Source: Brucellaceae bacterium | GTDB lineage: Bacteria; Pseudomonadota; Alphaproteobacteria; Rhizobiales; Rhizobiaceae | Length of the DNA stretch: 64,000 bases | Reading direction: 5' to 3' | Assembly (NCBI GenBank): GCA_020637775.1 | Contig: JACKJV010000001.1 | Location: 62,001 to 126,000, forward strand | Shown here: positions 49,929 to 59,172 of the stretch, in pieces | How positions within the stretch are numbered: the stretch's first letter is position 1 | How the letters are laid out: each line of letters opens with the position of its first letter | The notes under the pieces: generated by a model | What the model was told of the DNA's origin: nothing | Databases searched by the model: none | Seen by the model: only the letters and a program-made list of their open reading frames with translations | Position numbers and translations under genes: made by a program

Positions 49929-52900
49929 CTAGTTCTGAAGCGTTTCGATATCCTGCACCTGCACGGTATAATCGGCAGTGAAGGTAATGGTGTCGCCGGG
50001 CGCCAGCACATCCCAGACAGGGCCGGCATTGTCCGCGTCGGTGGAATCGCCCGTGGCAGCGCCGGCATCGTTCGTGAGTGAGACATTCACCGGGCTGCCC
50101 GGATTGCTGCCGCCCAGGAAGGCCTGGTCGGCGCCATTTGTCGCGTCGGTGACCTGAACGCTGTCGATGGCGATGTTGCCTGAATTCGTTACCGCATAGG
50201 AATAACGGATCACATCGCCGAGTCCGGCCTTGCCGTCGCCATTGACGTCGGTGACGAAGGCGAAGGTCTTGACGAGCGAGAGGCCGGGTTGCTGCGCCAG
50301 TGTCGCGTCGACTTGAGCGTCATCGGAGCGGATCGTGTTCAGGCCGGTGTTGCCCTGCGCATAGGCGATATTGGTCACGGAGCCGGCTTCGATGTCCGCC
50401 TGTGCCAGCGTGTAGCTTGCGGTCACCACCCATGTCTCGCCTGGGTCAAGCTCGCCATTGCCATTCGTGTCGCCACTGTCCGGCGAAGCGACCGGGATCG
50501 TGCCAATCCTGTCGTCGACGATCTGCACCGATGTGAGCGGCCTGTCATTGCCGGCCGGGTTGGCGATGGTGAACTGGTAGGCGATGGTATCGCCGGCGCT
50601 GTCGTTGCCGGAGCCATCGACATCAGTGCGCGCCCCTTCGGCCTTGGCCAGGGTCACGTAAGTCTGGCAGATCTCCACGCCGTCGAGGAGATTGCCGCTG
50701 CCCAGATTTCCGCTCGCCGTTGATACACCGGAAAAACTGGCCGACAGGGTGGTGGCCGACGGCCCGGCGACATGGGTTGCCGTGTAGGTTGACCACGACG
50801 TGCGGGCGGACGTGAAGTTGCCAAAATCGGTCTGCCCGCCCGCATCGTCGCTCAACAGCAGGCTGGCCGTGTCATCGCCCACACGGCCGCGATGAGCCCA
50901 ATTCACCCGGACTTCCGCCCGCGGATGCACGGCGTGCGGCCCCTGCACCATGTTGTTGCCCATTTCGGCGAACTGGGAGCCGGTGTAGGCGGGGAAACCG
51001 TTGAACCCGGTTTGCCAGACCTCGAAGCCACCTGAAGACTGGGTCCAGCCGGGAAGCGTGGCGGTGTTGTGGTTGACCGGCGGTTCGTCGGTGTAGAGCG
51101 GGTCTTCCATACCGCCATTGGTGGCGAGATTGGTTCCCGTACAGGCGGCGACACCGGTCACGGCCGGCATGGACAAGACGATCGTCGCCGTGGCCGTCGA
51201 GCATTCGTCCGGGGCGGCAACGCGGCAGATCTGGTAGTCGACATTGTAGGTTCGCGCGGTCCGCAAGGGCGGAACGGCGATCGTGCCGTCGGCATTGATC
51301 GTGGCGCCCCCCAAACCGTCGAGATCGGTGATCGTTGCCGTCACATCGGCCGGATCGAAGGCAACGCCGCCGAAGGTGTCGTTGTCGAAGATCGAGGCCG
51401 TGGTCCCGCCGGTTTCCGACGCGATGGGCGTGGCTGTGAAGTCGTCATCCGCGGCGACGAGAACGTCAATGGTAACCGTGACCGTGTCGTCATCGGAGCG
51501 GATCGTGTTGAGCCCGGTCCCGCCAGCCGCATAGGCGATGTTTGTGACCGACCTGGCATCGATATCAGCCTGCAACAGGGTGTAATCCGCCGTCACGATC
51601 CACGTCTCGCCGGGGTCGAGCAAACCGTTCCCGTTCGTATCGCCGCTATCCGGCGATGCCACAGGCACCGTGCCGACCTTGTCATCGACGACCTGCACGG
51701 AGGACAAGGCGGCCTCGTTGCCCGCCGGGTTGGCGATCGTGTAGCGGTAGGTGATCTTGTCTCCGGCGGAGTCGCCGCCAGAACCATCGACATCGGTGTG
51801 CGGGCCTTCCGCCACGGCAAGCGTCACATAGGTCTGGCAGACCTCGACACCGTCGAGGAAATTGCCCGATCCGCCGGCGGGAGCGACGGTTGAAAACGTC
51901 AAGGTTGCGCCGGTAGCCGATGGCGTGACGACATGTCCGGTGTTGCGGACTATCCATTGCGCTGTTCCGGTCGTGAAATTTCCGAATACCGTGCTGCCAC
52001 CGCCATCATCGGAGATTGTCAGGCTGGCCGTATCGTCGCCATTACGCCCGCGATGCGCCCAGTAGACCCGCAATTCCGCGCGCGGCCGGACGCCGCTCAG
52101 CGTATTCGTCAGGACCGAGGGGCCGTTGCCCATCATCTCCAGGAACTGGTTGCCGATATAGGCGGGCGCGCCATTGTATCCGTCGACCCAGTACTCAAGA
52201 ATGCCCTCGCTGCTGGTCCAGTCCGGTACGGCCGTATCGGCATACTTGATGTTGTTGACGACCATCACCGGGCTCTCGAACGACCCGTTTGCCGAGAGGT
52301 TCGTGCCGCTACAGTAAGGCGTTCCGGACGCCGTCAGGCTTTCCACGACAATCGCCTCACTCAGATCGTCGCCAGTCGTGCCCGGGTCGGTCTCACCGCC
52401 TGCGGCAGCCGACGTCGTGTTGGTGATCGACCGGCCTTCCTGCCCGGTATCGACCGTGGCGGAGATGTCCAGCGTGACGGGTGTGCCCTCGGCGACATCG
52501 CCGATGGTCCAGACGCCAGTGGTCTGGTCATAGGTGCCCGCACTTGCCGTGTGGGACACATAGGTCAGGCCGGACGGCAGTTGGTCGGTCAGCGAAACAC
52601 CGGTCGCCGTGGTTCCCGCCGTGGCGTTCGTCACCGTGATGCGGAAGGTGACCGTGTCGCCCACCGCCGGGGTGGTATCGGCCGATTGCAGAGTCTTGAC
52701 GGTGACGAGATCGATCGTCGTCAGATTGTCACGATAGTCGAAATCAGTTGCCAGGGGCGCGGCATTCGAGCCATTGGCGGTCATGTCACCATCGAGGTCG
52801 GCAAGGTTGAAAACCGCGCCATCATGCGCCAGCCCGTTCACATCGGCATAGGTGTCGGCGGCTTCCGCACCGGAATCGAGGCCGTTTGCACCGTAGACGC

Positions 52901-53921
52901 CGGACAGGGTAAATCCGCTTTCGGCGGCATCCGATGTGCCGTCATTGTCGCTGTCGGCATCGAGATAGTCCCTGGTACCGTCACCGTCCGTATCCACCGC
53001 GGAAAGCCCGGCAGACGTTGCAGGATCCACCGACCCCGTGTCAGCGTCATACACATCGGCCAGCCCATCGCCATCCACGTCAGTGCCTGACGGCGCGATG
53101 TAGCTGGCCGTTGCCTGCGCCTCCACATTGTCCGGAATGCCGTCATTATCGGAATCGAGATCGAGATAGTCGGCAACACCGTCGCCGTCGCTGTCCAGAG
53201 GCAGATCCGATACGAAAACCCTGAAATCGTCGAAGCCCAGATAGGTCTCTGTCCCCGCGGTTCCTTCCGCATAAATGTAGAGATGGCTGATGTCGGCTAC
53301 GGGCGTGACATTGAGCACGATCTCAACCCAGCCCTCGGCACTGCCGGAGACAACCTGGCTGGCACCGACAAGCTGGTCCGTAGCGCCCCAAGTGGCGCCG
53401 CCATAGATCCATGCCCGGCCGGGATTATCCCAGTTCCGGGTACCAGCATCCGCGACAGCCAGCCTGAAACGAAGCTGGGCCGGCTGCCCGGCAGGCAGTG
53501 GCTGATCAAGCTGAATAGCCCAGGTCTCACGCTGTGTACCGTCGGTATTGGAATGGAATCCGACATATCTCGAACCCTCGAAGGCTGACAGCGCAATTCC
53601 GAAATCACCTCTCGGACCGACATCGGCATCAAAGACAAGACTGCGAACCGTACCCGTTAACGGCAGCGAGCCGTTCGGCAGGGCCTCAACGGCGCTGTCG
53701 ACGGTCGAGGTCTGCTCCACATAATTGGGCAGATATTCGATCAGTCCGTCATTGTCGGGATCGATGTCGACCGCGTCATCGTAGCCATCGCCATCGGTAT
53801 CGGCGGCATGGGCGGGCGCAAGCGTTGCCAGACCTGCCGCAAGGCAGATCATGAGAACAGCGACAAAACGCATGATTTCTTGCCACCGGCCAAAAAGCCG
53901 GCTGACAGACATAGCCGCCAT
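49929..53921 (-). CDS. Secreted TSP3 / DUF11 surface protein with duplicated core
   Basis: This 1330-aa protein has a signal peptide (RFVAVLMICLAAGLATLAPAHA), a first DTDGDGYDDAVDIDPDNDGL calcium segment, a jelly-roll-like lectin domain (about 40-230) and a TSP3-like module (about 248-400) related to the modules of the giant protein. A DUF11-like domain and two copies of an about 290-residue unit (GTNL, WAHRG, DDTASL, GNF, CQTYVTLA, NPAGN, SPDSGDTNGNG) follow, then a last DUF11-like domain ending ITFTADYTVQVQDIETLQN. It starts at ATG 53921 with AGGGGG 7 nt upstream; the frame is open to 53972. It is the first gene of the four-gene surface cluster. It has no visible cell-wall or type I signal, so retention must come from partners or is absent. 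Confidence 0.85.
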   Translation of the reverse strand: MAAMSVSRLFGRWQEIMRFVAVLMICLAAGLATLAPAHAADTDGDGYDDAVDIDPDNDGLIEYLPNYVEQTSTVDSAVEALPNGSLPLTGTVRSLVFDADVGPRGDFGIALSAFEGSRYVGFHSNTDGTQRETWAIQLDQPLPAGQPAQLRFRLAVADAGTRNWDNPGRAWIYGGATWGATDQLVGASQVVSGSAEGWVEIVLNVTPVADISHLYIYAEGTAGTETYLGFDDFRVFVSDLPLDSDGDGVADYLDLDSDNDGIPDNVEAQATASYIAPSGTDVDGDGLADVYDADTGSVDPATSAGLSAVDTDGDGTRDYLDADSDNDGTSDAAESGFTLSGVYGANGLDSGAEAADTYADVNGLAHDGAVFNLADLDGDMTANGSNAAPLATDFDYRDNLTTIDLVTVKTLQSADTTPAVGDTVTFRITVTNATAGTTATGVSLTDQLPSGLTYVSHTASAGTYDQTTGVWTIGDVAEGTPVTLDISATVDTGQEGRSITNTTSAAAGGETDPGTTGDDLSEAIVVESLTASGTPYCSGTNLSANGSFESPVMVVNNIKYADTAVPDWTSSEGILEYWVDGYNGAPAYIGNQFLEMMGNGPSVLTNTLSGVRPRAELRVYWAHRGRNGDDTASLTISDDGGGSTVFGNFTTGTAQWIVRNTGHVVTPSATGATLTFSTVAPAGGSGNFLDGVEVCQTYVTLAVAEGPHTDVDGSGGDSAGDKITYRYTIANPAGNEAALSSVQVVDDKVGTVPVASPDSGDTNGNGLLDPGETWIVTADYTLLQADIDARSVTNIAYAAGGTGLNTIRSDDDTVTVTIDVLVAADDDFTATPIASETGGTTASIFDNDTFGGVAFDPADVTATITDLDGLGGATINADGTIAVPPLRTARTYNVDYQICRVAAPDECSTATATIVLSMPAVTGVAACTGTNLATNGGMEDPLYTDEPPVNHNTATLPGWTQSSGGFEVWQTGFNGFPAYTGSQFAEMGNNMVQGPHAVHPRAEVRVNWAHRGRVGDDTASLLLSDDAGGQTDFGNFTSARTSWSTYTATHVAGPSATTLSASFSGVSTASGNLGSGNLLDGVEICQTYVTLAKAEGARTDVDGSGNDSAGDTIAYQFTIANPAGNDRPLTSVQIVDDRIGTIPVASPDSGDTNGNGELDPGETWVVTASYTLAQADIEAGSVTNIAYAQGNTGLNTIRSDDAQVDATLAQQPGLSLVKTFAFVTDVNGDGKAGLGDVIRYSYAVTNSGNIAIDSVQVTDATNGADQAFLGGSNPGSPVNVSLTNDAGAATGDSTDADNAGPVWDVLAPGDTITFTADYTVQVQDIETLQN
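50290..51165 (-). repeat. Internal duplication, copy 2 (1330-aa surface protein)
   Basis: The unit runs from ACTGTNLATNGGMED to NTIRSDDAQVDATL. It shares SPDSGDTNGNG, LNTIRSDD and NWAHRGR-type blocks with 51465-52325. Confidence 0.8.
51465..52325 (-). repeat. Internal duplication, copy 1 (1330-aa surface protein)
   Basis: The unit runs from YCSGTNLSANGSFES to LNTIRSDDDTVTVTID. It is the N-terminal copy of the about 290-residue unit. Confidence 0.8.
52729..53175 (-). repeat. TSP3-like calcium module shared with the giant protein
   Basis: The unit runs [66 protein letters not shown]. It follows the same order of blocks as the three copies in the giant protein 20-28 kb away. Confidence 0.75.
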
Positions 53922-54211
53922 GGAAACGCCCCCTGTTTCACAGCGAATCAAAATTGCACACGAATCACTCATAGCACAGGATCGCCGTTTGCGAATCCCC
54001 TCCAGCGGTTCGTGGTTTTCAATTCCTGAGCTCCTGTATGGTTTTGCGTGTATTTTGCATATATTACAACCTTAAATGTCTCGCGCTTTCCCGGCAATTT
54101 CCCCAAGGTACCGGAAGATTGCCCTGTAGAGCCGATCCTGTCTAATATGCATCTGGATCGGAGTGTCCGGGCGTGCGGGAACCGGATGGCAAGAGGGGAT
54201 TGGCAGGGGCC

Positions 54212-54910
54212 ATGGAGAATGGCGAAAACCGGCTGGAACCGGCGCTTTTTGCCACGCTTTTCAAGGGCGCGCAGCGCGACCGGTTGCCGGCCGGGCAGGT
54301 CATCTTCCAGCAGGACGACCAGGCCAACCGGCTCTACTGCCTTGTATCGGGCACCATCGAGATCAGCATTTTCTCGGTTTCAGGCCGCAAGCTGGTGGTC
54401 AATCTCCAGACATCGGGGCTGATCGGCGAGATCGCGACGCTTGATGGCGGCAGGCGCACGGCGGCTGCGGCCTGCCTGAGCGCGTGCGAGGTTCTCTCCA
54501 TATCGCGGGCGACGCTTTTTTCCCGGATGGAGCAGCACCCGCCGGTCGCCATGTTCATGATCCGCCTTCTTTGCGACCGTCTGCGCCGGATGAGCGCGGA
54601 TGTGGGGGACCTGGCGCTGCTCAACATCGAAGCCCGCCTGGCCAAGCGGCTGATCATGCTCGGGCAGAACCTTGCAGACCATGAAGGCTGGATCCGCTTG
54701 TCGCAATCCGATCTTGCCGAGCTTCTCGGCGCGACGCGGGAGACGATCAACAAGACGCTGAAGGACTGGACGCGAGACGGGCTGGTTCACCTGCGCCGCG
54801 GTGCGGTGCGCGTCGCTGCGCCCGACCTGCTTTCCCGGCTTGCCGTGAAGCAGGTTCACAACCGCGAGACCATCCAGGCCAGCGCGCTGCGCGACGGCAT
54901 GAAGAGGTAG
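54212..54910 (+). CDS. Crp/Fnr-family transcription regulator with CRP-like cAMP pocket residues
   Basis: This 232-aa regulator has an N-terminal cyclic-nucleotide-binding domain (about 10-120) and a C-terminal Crp-type helix-turn-helix. The phosphate-binding cassette reads GLIGEIATLDGGRRTAAAA; aligned to E. coli CRP this keeps Glu72, Arg82 and Thr at 83. The recognition helix ATRETINKTL keeps Arg180 and Glu181, with Lys at 185. No N-terminal cysteine cluster is present, so it is not an Fnr iron-sulfur sensor. cAMP binding and TGTGA-type DNA targets are inferred from those positions. The ATG at 54212 was chosen; a GTG at 54173 is open. Its last 55 nt overlap the end of the convergent P450/DyP gene. 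Confidence 0.87.
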   Translation: MENGENRLEPALFATLFKGAQRDRLPAGQVIFQQDDQANRLYCLVSGTIEISIFSVSGRKLVVNLQTSGLIGEIATLDGGRRTAAAACLSACEVLSISRATLFSRMEQHPPVAMFMIRLLCDRLRRMSADVGDLALLNIEARLAKRLIMLGQNLADHEGWIRLSQSDLAELLGATRETINKTLKDWTRDGLVHLRRGAVRVAAPDLLSRLAVKQVHNRETIQASALRDGMKR

Positions 54911-57900
54911 CCGCCGCCGAGAACCGTGACGAAGGTGGGAAGCGGAGGCAGGACAATGCCACCGCCGCCGTCAGGTATCGTGAACCGCGCGTTTGCGTCC
55001 TGCCGGCCGATCACCGGGTCCTTCTCGCCGATCAGGCCATGGAAGAGCGGGGCGGAAATCCAGGTCTGCTGCACGAATTCGAACTGGCGCTCGATATCGG
55101 CGTTCAGGCACATGAAGAACAGTCCCTGCTCCGTGCCGCCATCGGGCCTCAGACGGCGCCAGTTGCGCCCGACCCGCAGGAGGCGATGGCGCTGGCCGGC
55201 GGCGGTCATGGCCGCGCGGTCGGGGCCGAGCGAATCGCGCGGGTTGGACCGCCGGACATGACTGCCAAGCGGACAATGGAGGCCTTGCGGATCCTCGCTG
55301 GCGAAGCGGAAGTCATTGTCAGGCTGCCGGCCGCCATCGGCCGGCGCGTGCGGGTGGCGCACGAGTGACGAGCCATTGTGCCAGCGTCCCATCATCTTCG
55401 CGCCAATCCATTGCGGCGTGACACCGGGCCCGGCTGATGCGGCGCGAACCGCCTCGGCCGCCTGTCTGCAATAGTCCTGAAACCCGTCCACATCCTGTGC
55501 GAGATGGCGGACGACGAGATAGCTGCCATTGCGGCCGAAATCACGCGGCAGGTCCGGTCCGGCGCCGCCCTCCCCGGCCCGCTCACGGGCAACCGGCAGA
55601 AGGCAATCGGGATCCCGCGCCGCCGGGATCGCCAGCGCGGGCGGTACGAAGCCGCGCTGGTCGCGGTAACCCAGGATGAACTCACCGGCCGCCACCAGGT
55701 CTGGCGACCCTGCCTTGCCACGCGCCTTCGGCGTTCCCTCCACGAGCGGTTGCGAAATGCCGTCAGCGAAGCCAAAAGGCTCCACGGCCTGCCCGTTACG
55801 CCGTTCGATCGTCAATGCCACGTCGCATGTGCAAGCGAGATGCGCGGCAGCGGCGGCGGCGGCGAACTGGCGGCAAAGGGCCTCCAGGCCGGCGGAGGTT
55901 TCGGCATAGAGCAGCAGCAGGACATCGGCACGGGCACCCTCGCGGCCCCATTCCCAATGACCGGGCGCGCCCTCTCCGGCATCATCGAGGATGCGCGCAC
56001 GTGAGGGATGCGCCATGGTCTGGCGAAAGGCGGGCGGGAATGGGGCCAGCGCCTCCTCGCCAGTGCCGGCTTCCAGACCGAATAGCTGCAGCCCGACCGG
56101 GCCGAACGCACAGGTTACCGCCTCGCCCTCGGGCTTGCGGTCGCCAAACCGGGTTTGCTCCAGCAGGCGTTGGAGAAAGGCCTTTCGCCCGGCACGCGGC
56201 GCATCGTCACCAACCGCGAAAGCCAGCGCGCGGCCATGGGAAAGGCGGCCCATCGGCCCGAATATCAGCGACTGGATTTCGCCGGTCTCCAGAATGCCAT
56301 CGGGCTTGGGAATGGAGCCGAAAAGGGCAAGCCAGTCACGCGCCTCCTGGCCGGTATCGGCCCTGGCAAGGCCCTGGCGGATGGCGGAATTGATGCGGAT
56401 GCGCCGCGTATCCAGAGCCGGATAGGCCGCGTACCAGAACAGCGTCGGGATTTGCTGGTCGCGCGCCCAGCGCTTGAACCGGTCGCCGTCGCTGGCACCG
56501 TCGAGGAACAGATGGCGGCTGCGCGGAAAGCCGAGCGTATTGCTCCACACACCGGTCAACCCGTAGCGGGCCTTGGTGATGAATTCTTCCAGATAGCTTT
56601 CCCAGGAGCCGCCGTAGTTGGAAAAGAAGACCAGTTTGCCGGTACCGGGGAGCAGGACCCAGCGGGCGAAGTGGATGGTTCCGATTCCGCCCAGAAATCC
56701 TGGGCGAAAGACATAGACAGCGGCGAAGCGGATGACGAAGAAGGCGAGGCGCAGGGCCAGCCGGCGCAGCCAGCCCGCCTTCATCACCGAAAGACCGGTC
56801 AGGTGGTTTTGCGCGCCAGCGCGGTTTTCGCGGTCCACCACCGCTTCATAGCGGGCGAAAGGCGGCGGGCGCGAGGATGGCGTGTCGCGCGCCTCGGCGC
56901 GGTTCAGGGCCATGATCAGCGCAAGCGCCGCCATCGCCAGAAGGATGACAAGGCCCACGACAGCCACCACCGCGGCGGCAACCAGCGCGGAGACCAGAAC
57001 AAGCAGGGCGGCAGGCGATGCCATCGCGCCGGGCGCGTCGAACACGAGGGTGTAGTTCAGCCCGGTGCCGATGGCCGCCAGAAGCAGAAAGGCCATCAGG
57101 GCGCGGCGCGGTTCGGCGGCGCCGAGCAAGGCCCTTGACCAGGTGCCGGGCGCTTCCTGCTCCAGAAGCGAATCCGCCGGTCGAAGGGCCCAGCCGAATC
57201 CGTCGAGCCCGGCAAGCTTCCCGCGCACCTCGCGCAGGACATGCAGGGCGTTCCCGGAGCGCCTGCCGGAGACGGCGCGGACCAGTCCCTCCACCGTCTC
57301 CTGCAAGCGCGCCTCATCGCGGATCCGGCGAACCGAATGGCCCGGCGTTCCCGAGAAGGACAGCCCGGCGGCCGTGCCCGGAAACGGGCCGGTTGCAACA
57401 TGGTGGCGCTTCAGGAACGCCTGGAAATCCTCATCGTCGGCCAGCGCGCCCGCCTGCGCGAAGACCGGCCGGAGAAAAGGTTCGGCGGCCACCGCGAGCT
57501 TTTCCAGCACCCGGTCCAGCGGTCCATCGGCGGACAGTTCCAGCACGATATGGACCGGATCATCCGCCCGCTCTTCGCCATGGTCCGCCTTGCCGATAAC
57601 GGCCAGGCTCATGAAATGAATGATGCCTGAAGCGTCCAGCGCTGCCTTCACGTCGGCACGGGCCGGATTGCCGAGTCCGCCGGCCATGGCACGCAGGCCG
57701 GCGGCATCGCCATGTGGCGCGAGCGGCACGACGATGGTGGCCATGGTGTGGCTGGTCAGGCGGTCGGCGGCGGGGCGGTCGAAGGTGACGTGCAACGCGG
57801 CAGGAAAGGCACCGCGCCGTTTCAGCCGGCCCGCGCGGCCTGGCACGCGGCGAAGATTGTTGCGCGCGAAAAGGGCCTTGAAACACTCGGCGATCTGCAC

Positions 57901-59082
57901 ACGTGCGATGCGCGAACCGATGCACCAGTGAATGCCGTGGCCGAAGACAAGATAGGCGTTCTCCGGCCGGCCCGGCCGGAAGGATTCCGGATCGGCCACC
58001 ACATCGGGATCGAACATGGCAGAGAACGTCGCCGGCATCACGATCGAACCGGCCGCGATCCGTCTTTCGCGCGGTGTGCCCGGCGCGATCACGGTATCGT
58101 TCGGGCAATGGCGTAGCGGGCCGATATTGATCGGCTTGAAACGCATAGCTTCAAGGATCGCCGCATCGATCAGGGCGTCGTCGCCGGCAGCGACCGCTTC
58201 CTCCAATGCCGCCTGCGCATCGCGCCGCGACAGGATCACATCCAGGCAATTGCCCCCGGCCAGCAGATCCGTCGGCACGAAGCCCGACACCATGCCCATC
58301 ATGATGGCATGGATGGCCTCTTGCGACAGGCGATCGGGATTGCTCTCATGCATGGCCACAAGGCGGGCGAGCGGCGTGTCGCGCCGGTCGCGGTCGTTGC
58401 GGATTGCCTCCACCGAGGCGGCGATGGTCCGGTTCATGCCGTCAGCAGCCACCACCGCCAGTTCGCGGATCACGGGGCTGGCGAACCAATCGGCGAAGAA
58501 GAGCGACGACAGGGCGATGGACCAGTCGGCAAACCGCTCCTCGTCTTCGATGACGAGGCCGAAATAGTCCCGGCAGATGCGCACGGGCACGATCTTGAGC
58601 AGGTCGTGGACCGGATTGAAGCCCGGCTCTGCGCGCTGCATCACCCCGGCGGCCAGGCGCGCGCAAAGCGGCCGGACCACCTGCTCGACCTCCGCGGGCG
58701 GAAATGCCGTCAGGCAGGCCGCCTTCATCTGCCGGTATTGCGGTCCATCCTGCATGCCGAGGATGAAATTGCAGCCGAGCGCCATTTCCGTCATTTCCGG
58801 GCCGAATGGCGTCTGAAAGGCGTCCTGGCGCTCAAGAACATCGATCACGTCGTCATGGCGCGTGACCACGGTGAGCCGACCGATCCGCGCAACGGGACGA
58901 AAACGGCGCATCAAACGCAGCAGCCAGCGCGGATTTTCGAGAAAGCGGGAGGCCAGCCTGCCTGAAAGGCCGCGGGTTTCCAGCCGCGCAGGGTCGAAGG
59001 CCGGCAGTTCGGCGGCAGGTTTCTGGCAGCGCTGTGCCTGGCGGATCGCTTCGAAATATTTCATGGCCGCAACTCCCGTCAT
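54856..59082 (-). CDS. Cytochrome P450 - membrane region - DyP-type peroxidase fusion
   Basis: This 1408-aa protein has two heme domains. Residues about 1-440 are a P450: ExxR motif as EAMRF (Glu311), heme loop FGHGIHWCIGSR with Cys387. The I-helix lacks the usual AG-x-D/E-T-T form (GMVSGFVPTDLL). Residues about 447-985 match the long form of DyP-linked peroxidases and include hydrophobic spans near 662-682 and 690-728 and the block TIHFARWVLLPGTGKLVFFSNYGGSWE (in parts). Residues about 985-1408 form the DyP domain with FGFADGISQP (Asp1107) and the proximal histidine in PLGSHVRRSNPRD (His1275). The join at MATIVVPLAP (ATG 57744) has no ribosome site, supporting one protein. The start at 59082 or 59064 is equally supported (GGGAG 8 nt upstream of each). 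Substrate and electron source are unknown; no ferredoxin partner is nearby. Confidence 0.92.
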   Translation of the reverse strand: MTGVAAMKYFEAIRQAQRCQKPAAELPAFDPARLETRGLSGRLASRFLENPRWLLRLMRRFRPVARIGRLTVVTRHDDVIDVLERQDAFQTPFGPEMTEMALGCNFILGMQDGPQYRQMKAACLTAFPPAEVEQVVRPLCARLAAGVMQRAEPGFNPVHDLLKIVPVRICRDYFGLVIEDEERFADWSIALSSLFFADWFASPVIRELAVVAADGMNRTIAASVEAIRNDRDRRDTPLARLVAMHESNPDRLSQEAIHAIMMGMVSGFVPTDLLAGGNCLDVILSRRDAQAALEEAVAAGDDALIDAAILEAMRFKPINIGPLRHCPNDTVIAPGTPRERRIAAGSIVMPATFSAMFDPDVVADPESFRPGRPENAYLVFGHGIHWCIGSRIARVQIAECFKALFARNNLRRVPGRAGRLKRRGAFPAALHVTFDRPAADRLTSHTMATIVVPLAPHGDAAGLRAMAGGLGNPARADVKAALDASGIIHFMSLAVIGKADHGEERADDPVHIVLELSADGPLDRVLEKLAVAAEPFLRPVFAQAGALADDEDFQAFLKRHHVATGPFPGTAAGLSFSGTPGHSVRRIRDEARLQETVEGLVRAVSGRRSGNALHVLREVRGKLAGLDGFGWALRPADSLLEQEAPGTWSRALLGAAEPRRALMAFLLLAAIGTGLNYTLVFDAPGAMASPAALLVLVSALVAAAVVAVVGLVILLAMAALALIMALNRAEARDTPSSRPPPFARYEAVVDRENRAGAQNHLTGLSVMKAGWLRRLALRLAFFVIRFAAVYVFRPGFLGGIGTIHFARWVLLPGTGKLVFFSNYGGSWESYLEEFITKARYGLTGVWSNTLGFPRSRHLFLDGASDGDRFKRWARDQQIPTLFWYAAYPALDTRRIRINSAIRQGLARADTGQEARDWLALFGSIPKPDGILETGEIQSLIFGPMGRLSHGRALAFAVGDDAPRAGRKAFLQRLLEQTRFGDRKPEGEAVTCAFGPVGLQLFGLEAGTGEEALAPFPPAFRQTMAHPSRARILDDAGEGAPGHWEWGREGARADVLLLLYAETSAGLEALCRQFAAAAAAAHLACTCDVALTIERRNGQAVEPFGFADGISQPLVEGTPKARGKAGSPDLVAAGEFILGYRDQRGFVPPALAIPAARDPDCLLPVARERAGEGGAGPDLPRDFGRNGSYLVVRHLAQDVDGFQDYCRQAAEAVRAASAGPGVTPQWIGAKMMGRWHNGSSLVRHPHAPADGGRQPDNDFRFASEDPQGLHCPLGSHVRRSNPRDSLGPDRAAMTAAGQRHRLLRVGRNWRRLRPDGGTEQGLFFMCLNADIERQFEFVQQTWISAPLFHGLIGEKDPVIGRQDANARFTIPDGGGGIVLPPLPTFVTVLGGGYLFMPSRSALAWMVSRL

Positions 59083-59172
59083 GGGTGTCACTCCCAAGCA
59101 CCCGCCTCAAGGGCTAGTGCGCCGGGCCCGCCGCTGTCTGTGAACAAACGCACACGGACGCAAAAAGCGCCC

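Noticed and set aside
54055..54069. TTGCATATATTACAA upstream of the Crp gene as an Fnr/Crp box
   Set aside because: Only the outer TTG/CAA and one inner pair are symmetrical, and the sequence lies in a generally AT-rich stretch; no TGTGA or TTGAT halves are present.
57600..57800. Reading the P450 and DyP parts as two separate genes
   Set aside because: There is no stop between them, and the internal ATG at 57744 has no ribosome site, so a single fusion is the simpler reading.
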